This document shows, piece by piece, positions 58,683 to 64,000 of a stretch of DNA of 64,000 nt. A model generated the notes under the pieces. The model saw only the letters and a program-made list of their open reading frames with translations, was not told the DNA's origin and made no database searches. Position 1 is the first letter of the stretch. Each line of letters begins with the position of its first letter. This DNA is from Hyperoodon ampullatus (taxonomy: Eukaryota; Chordata; Mammalia; Artiodactyla; Ziphiidae), in assembly GCA_949752795.1 (NCBI GenBank), contig OX457056.1, positions 174,616,428 to 174,680,427 on the forward strand, in the 5' to 3' direction. The translations under genes were made by a program, and so were the position numbers.

Positions 58683-59145
58683 ATTTTTTTTCCCACAACT
58701 TTATTGGAGTATAAATGCTTTACAATGTTGTGCTTCTGTTGTACAACAAAGTGAATCAGCTATACGTATACATATATCCCCATAACCTCTCCCTCTTGAG
58801 CCTCCCTTCCACACTCCCTATCCCATCCCTCTAGTTCGTCACAAAGCATCGAGTTGATCTCCCTGTGCTACGCAGCAGCTTCCCACTAGCCATCCATTTT
58901 ACATTTGGTAGTGTGTGTATGTCAATGCTACTTCCTCACTTCATCCAGGCTTCCCCTTCCCACCCAGTGCCCTCAAGTCCGTTCTCTACATGTGCATCTT
59001 TATTCTGGCCCTGCCACTAGGTTGATCAATACCGCTTTTTAAAATTCCATATATATGTGTTAGCATACGGTATTTGTTTTTCTCTTTCTGACTTACTTCA
59101 CTCTGTACGACAGATTCTAGGTCCATCTACCTCACTTCCTGACCC
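58683..59145 (-). mobile_element. L1 3' end, 5'-truncated
   Basis: Reverse 3' UTR and ORF2 end of the same L1 type as 9528-9963: 'actttattggagtataaatg', 'aagtgaatcagctatacgta', 'gcatcgagttgatctccctg', then 'ctttctgacttacttcactc'. It extends slightly further into ORF2 than the 9.5-kb copy. Confidence 0.9.
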
Positions 59146-59149
59146 TGCC

Positions 59150-59245
59150 CCATGCAACATTTTAACCAATGATTTGGGTAAAGAGCTGAGGGAATGCATT
59201 TCAAATTTGCAGATGACAAAATTTGCAGATGACAAAAATCTCATT
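59150..59245 (+). mobile_element. CR1/L3-like ancient LINE fragment
   Basis: Reads 'accaatgatttgggtaaaga' and 'tttcaaatttgcagatgaca', translating to a weak ND-L...KFADD reverse-transcriptase-like motif of CR1-clade LINEs. A 16-bp tandem duplication (59203-59218, 59219-59234) sits on the FADD codons. Tentative. Confidence 0.4.
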
Positions 59246-59269
59246 AGGAGTGAGCAAAAACACGCTTGC

Positions 59270-59580
59270 TGCTCCTTTTATGATGGTTTGTTCCTTTTCA
59301 TCAAATAGGTCTTGGCTTAAATTTCACCTTCTCACAGAAGTTTTCCCTGTGCATCTGACTAATATATGGCCTCCATTTCCAATCAATTTTTACCTGTTTT
59401 CTTTACCTGAAATTGTATTTCTTAGTTGTTTACTAGTTTCCTAACACATCTTCATAGACTATAAGCTTGATGAGAGAAGGGACAGGGCTTCCCTGCTCAT
59501 TTCTGACAACCCAGGACATAGAATAGTTCCTGGCACATAATAGGAAGTTAATAAATTTCTGTTGATTGAAAGAAAGTTGG
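59270..59580 (+). mobile_element. L2 LINE 3' end
   Basis: 'aaatttcaccttctcacaga', 'gactataagcttgatgagag' then aagggacagggc, and 'agttcctggcacataatagg' are the L2 3' end in order. Confidence 0.8.
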
Positions 59581-59819
59581 GGGAACCATCAAAGAATGTT
59601 AGGCAATAAAATGACATGATCACATTCCTGGTTTAGAAATGAAACTTGGTAGGAGTCAATCTAGAAGCTTGATAGAAATTGTTGAATATACTCCATGTAT
59701 ACTAAACATACATGTTTTAGTCATTTAAAATTTTGCTTCACTTGCATTCACAGTGTCAAATCTCCTGATTATAAGATGTAATAGCCTCACTCTCAGTTTA
59801 TATCTGGAATATTATCTTT

Positions 59820-60026
59820 TTTTTTTTTTTTTTTTGCGTTACACGGGCCTCTCACTGCTGTGGCCTCTCCCGTTGTGGAGCACAGGCTCCGGACGCGCAG
59901 GGTCAGCGGCCATGGCTCATGGGCCCAGCCGCTCCGCGGCACGTGGGATCTTCCCAGACTGGGGCACGAACCCGCGTCCCCTGCATCGACAGGCGGACTC
60001 TCAACCAGTGCACCACCAGGGAAGCC
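59820..60026 (-). mobile_element. Cetacean tRNA-Glu SINE (CHR-2 type)
   Basis: Reverse full-length copy. Exact target duplication ctggaatattatctt at 59804-59818 and 60027-60041. Several private changes (gcgttacacgg, accagtgcaccacc). Confidence 0.96.
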
Positions 60027-60059
60027 CTGGAATATTATCTTCTATCTGTGGCACCATTA

Positions 60060-60430
60060 AGCATTAATGTTAATATTAACAATCTAAATCATACCCAGAA
60101 GAGAACGCCCAGGATAATCTCATATAGGGAGAGGCCTGTTAATTTTTGTTAAAATTGTGTAAGAGCTATCACATAAAAGACTAAAAAGACTCATTTTGTG
60201 CTGTTGGAGAGGGCAGAGGTCAGGCCAGCGGGGGCCCATTACATGAAAGCAAGTTTCGATTCAACATAAGACAGGGCTTTCTAACAATTAGTGGGACTGA
60301 GTAAGGGAACGGATGTCCTCAGGAGTTCATTAGATACCTGTCAATAGATGGCATGAAAACAGATGCCAGATGCCCATCCGTCGAAGATGTCATTCAGAGG
60401 ATGTCTGCCCCATGTGGGATGGTCATTCCA
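60060..60430 (+). mobile_element. CR1/L3-like 3' region, tentative
   Basis: 'acagggctttctaacaatta', 'gtgggactgagtaagggaac' and 'atgtcctcaggagttcatta', then 'gatgtcattcagaggatgtc', follow the layout of a CR1/L3 3' end in mammals. It may be the same insertion as 59150-59245, interrupted by L2 and SINE sequence. Confidence 0.4.
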
Positions 60431-60764
60431 CAAGTGTGTGTAATCACCTAATATTTATTGAGTCCCCATGGTGTGCCTGTTTCTGTGGGGAATGCAGAAA
60501 TATATAAGGCACAGCTGCTGTCTAGATGTGATCACCTGCCAATCCTGAATTCTGTGAATCTCAGGGAGTTTTAACCAAGGCCCTGATGTCATTCTCACAA
60601 ATTCCACATTAGAGTCGCCCAAAGTTATGAGGTCTCAAAATACCACCAACCTACCAGTAATACTTAAACTTATGCCCAGCAGGGAAGAACACGGTTCGGA
60701 GAACCACTTCACATAGCCAAGTCCTACTACTGTCCCTGAATTTAAGCTCTCACTTTGCTGGTTT

Positions 60765-60960
60765 TTCTTTTAAAAAAATTGAAGTCTATGTGACATATAA
60801 CATCATGTAAATTTAATGTGCACAACACAACAATGATTTGAAACATTTATATATTGTACTACAGTTGCCAGGGTAGCAATAATTAGCACCCTCTATCAAC
60901 TCACATAACTATTTCTTTTTAGTTTTTGGAAAAATTAAGATCTAGTAGCTTTTCTTTCAT
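60765..60960 (-). mobile_element. L1 3' end fragment
   Basis: 'gacatataacatcatgtaaa', 'tttaatgtgcacaacacaac' and 'attaagatctagtagctttt' match old L1 3' UTR in reverse. Confidence 0.65.
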
Positions 60961-62040
60961 GACATGAAAGATTATAGCATATGAAAAGTGAGTTTCTTTC
61001 CTTTGGTTCACATCTCTTCTGGTCTTTAAAGTTAATATGAATCCCGAGCTCAGGATGACGTGTGTTGGTTTTATTTAATCAAACTCTGTCAGGATAGATA
61101 TTTTTGCATTAGAATTGGATCTCAGGAATTCTCATTGATGGTAAAAACATGAATTATAAAGCAGAGAGTTCATGGAATTATAAGTAAGCACACTTAATTC
61201 TTTAAAGTCAAGTCTGCCTCAATCAATCACAACGTGTTTGACTTGGAAGCCTCCTTCAGGGCACTAGAACATTCATAAATAAATGTCTGGATGGAACAGT
61301 TTTGGGGGGTTATGTTTGGATATCACATTAAGAACCTAACATTTTGGTCTGAATTCTCTGTGCTGTGCCAAAGACCTGACCTTGGCTGTTGCATGGATCT
61401 GGCCTTTCTGTCTTTCACACACTTCAGAAAGGAGTGTTAGAATCTGATTAACATATTTCATGCAGTGACTGGTCCACATGCTATCACAGTGACCTAAGAG
61501 ATGAACATACTTCCTTAGGCTACTTATAATGTTGGGAGCCACTTTGACACTGAGTAGATTACAGCCTCAGATCTTTAATGTTTGCTTACCTTACTGTGTT
61601 AGTAAATATGCAAGATACTTGGGAAGGCTTTAAAAATATTCCTTTGCCATATAGTCTGGGAACCTAGTTACTTCCTCTATTGGAGAGTGTCCCTTTGTGT
61701 GTGTCTCTTTTCCATTTTTTGACCTTGAAATTAATCCAGTTTAAAATTATGTTTTCCCAATGTAGTTTATTTTAGATTAAAGTGCTGTGAGTAACAGATA
61801 TAGTACAGAGGGAATGTGTGATGGAGACAACTTTCCCAAGCCTTTGCTTTGGAGTGGCTAAGAATGATCAGCCAACAGGGCCTAAAGCTTCCATTTAGGA
61901 TGATATGCAAGTATTTTTAAAGGATCTTAGCTGGAAAAGTAAAAAACTTTGGGAAATTAAAAATATTAAAATAGAAGTTTGCATATTCTGACATTACTCT
62001 CTTTTTATTACTCTCTTTTTTGCTATATACAGAGCAAACA
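60961..62040. other. No gene recognised
   Basis: Non-coding; a 68-codon minus-strand frame at 61336-61542 has no supporting signature. Confidence 0.45.
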
Positions 62041-62134
62041 TTTGGAGCACTGCTTCTGAATCTCAGCTGCACACTGGAATAGCCTGGGGAGATTTCAAAA
62101 ATAGTGAGTTCTACCTGGTTCCCCCCACCCCCAC

Positions 62135-62880
62135 CCCAGTGATTATAATTTATTTTTTCCCCATTTTTTGAGATATAATTGACTTATAACCTTATGTAAT
62201 TTTAAGGTGTACAAGGTGATATTTAGATACATATGTATATTGTAAAATGATTACCACAATAGAGTTACTTAACACTTAAATCACCTCATACAATTGCCTT
62301 TTTTTGTGTTTTGGTGAGAACATTTAGGATCCACTGTCCTAGCAACTTTCAAATATACAATACAGTGTTATTAACTATAGTCACCATGCTGTACATTAAA
62401 TCCCCAGAACTTATTCATCTTATAACTGGAAGTTTGTGCCCTTTGACCAAACTTCCATCCCCTCCCTCCCTGCCCCTGGCAACTATCATTCTATTTCTGT
62501 TTCTGTGAGTTAGGCTTTTTTTAGATTCCGCATATAAGTGAGATCTTGACAATATTTATCTTTCTCCTTCTGACTTATTTCACTTAGCATAATGCCTTCA
62601 AGGTCCATCCATGTTGTTGCAAATGGCAGGATTTTCTTCTTTCTCATGGCTGAATAATATTATAATATATATTATATGTATATGTATAATATATTTGTAC
62701 ATATATATAATAGTGTGTGTATATATATATTCTTTCTATATATATAGTGTATTATATACACATATGCACATATATGTGAGATCTGTATCTATATCACATC
62801 TTCTTTATCCATTCATTTGTAGACAGACACTTAGGTTGTTTCAATTTCTAGGCTATTATGAATAATGCTGCAATACACAG
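62135..62880 (-). mobile_element. L1 3' end inserted in the hAT element
   Basis: 'ttgagatataattgacttat', 'taggatccactgtcctagca', 'tagattccgcatataagtga', 'ttcaaggtccatccatgttg' and 'cttaggttgtttcaatttct' are reverse L1 3' UTR/ORF2 end. Imperfect target repeat gattataattta / gagtctaattta at the two edges. Confidence 0.82.
62655..62800. repeat. AT-rich dinucleotide tract inside L1
   Basis: About 140 bases of mixed ta/at/tgtg repeats at the same L1 position where 37322-37363 has (TG)n. This points to a shared unstable site within this L1 family. Confidence 0.85.
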
Positions 62881-63339
62881 CAGAAACAGAGAGTCTAATT
62901 TAAATGCAGAGGGTGTGGCCTGGACATTAGGGATTTTACAAATTCCCCGGAGACTCTAATGTGCAGATAATGCTAAGAATCACTGATTTAGGGGCTTTGA
63001 TCTCCTTATATTAAAGAGAAATCTAAAAATTTCCATGGTATTATTTGTGGAGCATCATTTGCATAGAACATAGACTCTCTGTGGATCTGAGAATTGAAAA
63101 AGACCTAGTTTCTAAGAGATACTTCAGACCAGTGTTCTCATTTATGCTGAGCTATTGTGAAGTGGTAGGATCTTTCTGAAAATTACTCAGGAATGAGTTT
63201 TGTACAGGTGTAATGTTTTCAGAGCATTTCCGACATCTACTGTTTGAGAGTGCATTTCCGTTGCACTTACACACGAGTAGCAATGTGTATGCCTCTAAAA
63301 ATCTCCTTCTCCTCTTTCTTTTTCAAATTAAAAGTTTGA

Positions 63340-63900
63340 TCCATTTTCTTCTGGATGTTACTGTTGTGGAAGCGAAGTTTGTAAATTGATTTGTGTTTCT
63401 TTGTAGATGATCAAGCATCTGCATGGATGCTTATGAGAATAGCTGTTTTTTCTTGAGGTATGTAACCCATGATTCCTGTCTTTTCATTAATGTAGTCTGC
63501 CAATAAGCCATTTGCAATAAAAGTTTCAGGTTTTTCTTAAGCTCTCAAAAATTTTATGCTATTGTATCTTTGAGAGTTAGGTCTGTCTTATCTGTACCAT
63601 AGCCTCTAATTGAGATTCTAATTTTTACAGATAGAATGTCAGCATTTCTGAATCTGTTCTCCATGTCTTTTATTTTTTCCCTTATAGTTAAATCTGCTTG
63701 CCCTTCGGTGAGATTTGGGCAGATTTCCAGTTGTGTCTTCCACCATACTAATTCAATTTTTGACTATGTCTGGTTATCTGATTTCTACCACCCTGGTGAT
63801 TTTTGATTCAGTAATCTATTTTCTCCATGTGTTCTTCAGTAATTTATTTTTTCCATGTGTTCTTTCCTGATCTCATGACTACTTACTTTAGTTTCATAGA
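63340..63900 (-). mobile_element. Possible HAL1/L1 ORF1-side relic
   Basis: Antisense-like phrases 'ttctgaatctgttctccatg', 'tctttcctgatctcatgact' and repeated 'tctattttctccatgtgttc' recall the reversed ORF1 part of HAL1/L1. Weak. Confidence 0.3.
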
Positions 63901-64000
63901 TACAATAAACACTCATATAATTTTGAGACAAAAGGACAGAAATGTTTTAAACATGTGTACTTTTCTTGCAATAAGTCTCTTTTAGAGTAAAGCATTTTCT

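Larger units (their letters stand above)
62048..62990 (+). mobile_element. MER20-like hAT element split by an L1
   Basis: Left part 62048-62134 ('cactgcttctgaatctcagc', 'cactggaatagcctggggag', then the acccccaccccagtgatt segment) and right part 62885-62990 ('gagggtgtggcctggacatt', 'cggagactctaatgtgcaga', then 'gctaagaatcactg') form one hAT-Charlie element of about 200 bp. An L1 3' end lies between them. Confidence 0.75.

Noticed and set aside
29951..64000. Search for the last GBA3 exon (SLLDNFEW region)
   Set aside because: No segment resembling it was seen. It may lie beyond the window, because the last intron could be long, or be deleted; I cannot tell which.

Overview
The window is nuclear DNA from a mammal, almost certainly a cetacean (whale or dolphin). 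The main clue is a set of seven young copies of the tRNA-Glu-derived SINE typical of cetaceans (CHR-2 type). These read, in reverse, from a T-run through 'gcggtacgcgggcctctcac' to 'gccaccagggaagccc', and most are flanked by clean target-site duplications. Older CHR-1-type SINEs, a cetartiodactyl-type mariner MITE and two cetartiodactyl L1 subfamilies agree with this. I saw no ruminant BovB. The short open reading frames in the window are overwhelmingly repeat-derived or chance; there are no bacterial-type genes, operons or CRISPR arrays.

One protein-coding locus is recognisable: GBA3, the cytosolic beta-glucosidase (glycoside hydrolase family 1), on the + strand. Exons 2, 3 and 4 lie at 17812-18039, 28272-29068 and 29825-29948. 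Exon 1 (first ~19 residues) and the last exon (C-terminal ~67 residues) were not found and are presumed to lie outside the window. The locus is broken: four in-frame nonsense codons interrupt exons 3 and 4, while codon spacing is otherwise exactly that of the functional human protein, with no indels. Both catalytic glutamates remain readable. I call it a unitary pseudogene.

Layout. 1-17.8 kb: repeat-rich flank or intron 1, with MIR/L2 relics, an old minus-strand L1 peppered with SINEs (8.1-10.1 kb), a 3'-truncated U4 snRNA retropseudogene (7219-7294) and an ERVL-MaLR LTR. 17.8-30 kb: GBA3 exons 2-4, with introns holding MIR, L2, a hAT element, two MaLR LTRs in opposite orientation and an L1 3' end. 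30-44 kb: sparse sequence with MIRs, a twin-primed (5'-inverted) L1 at 36.8-37.7 kb and a palindromic mariner MITE at 40.58 kb. 44.0-57.0 kb: a near-full-length L1 into which a second, full-length L1 of a different subfamily has inserted in the same orientation, with a 16-bp target duplication; both are dead. 57-64 kb: old L1, L2, CR1/L3-like and hAT relics plus one young SINE.

I found no evidence of a previously undescribed biological system. The points of real interest are the loss of GBA3 by point nonsense mutations alone, a GC-AG intron inside it, and a readable insertion history in the transposons. Family names were assigned by recognition from memory; no database search was possible.
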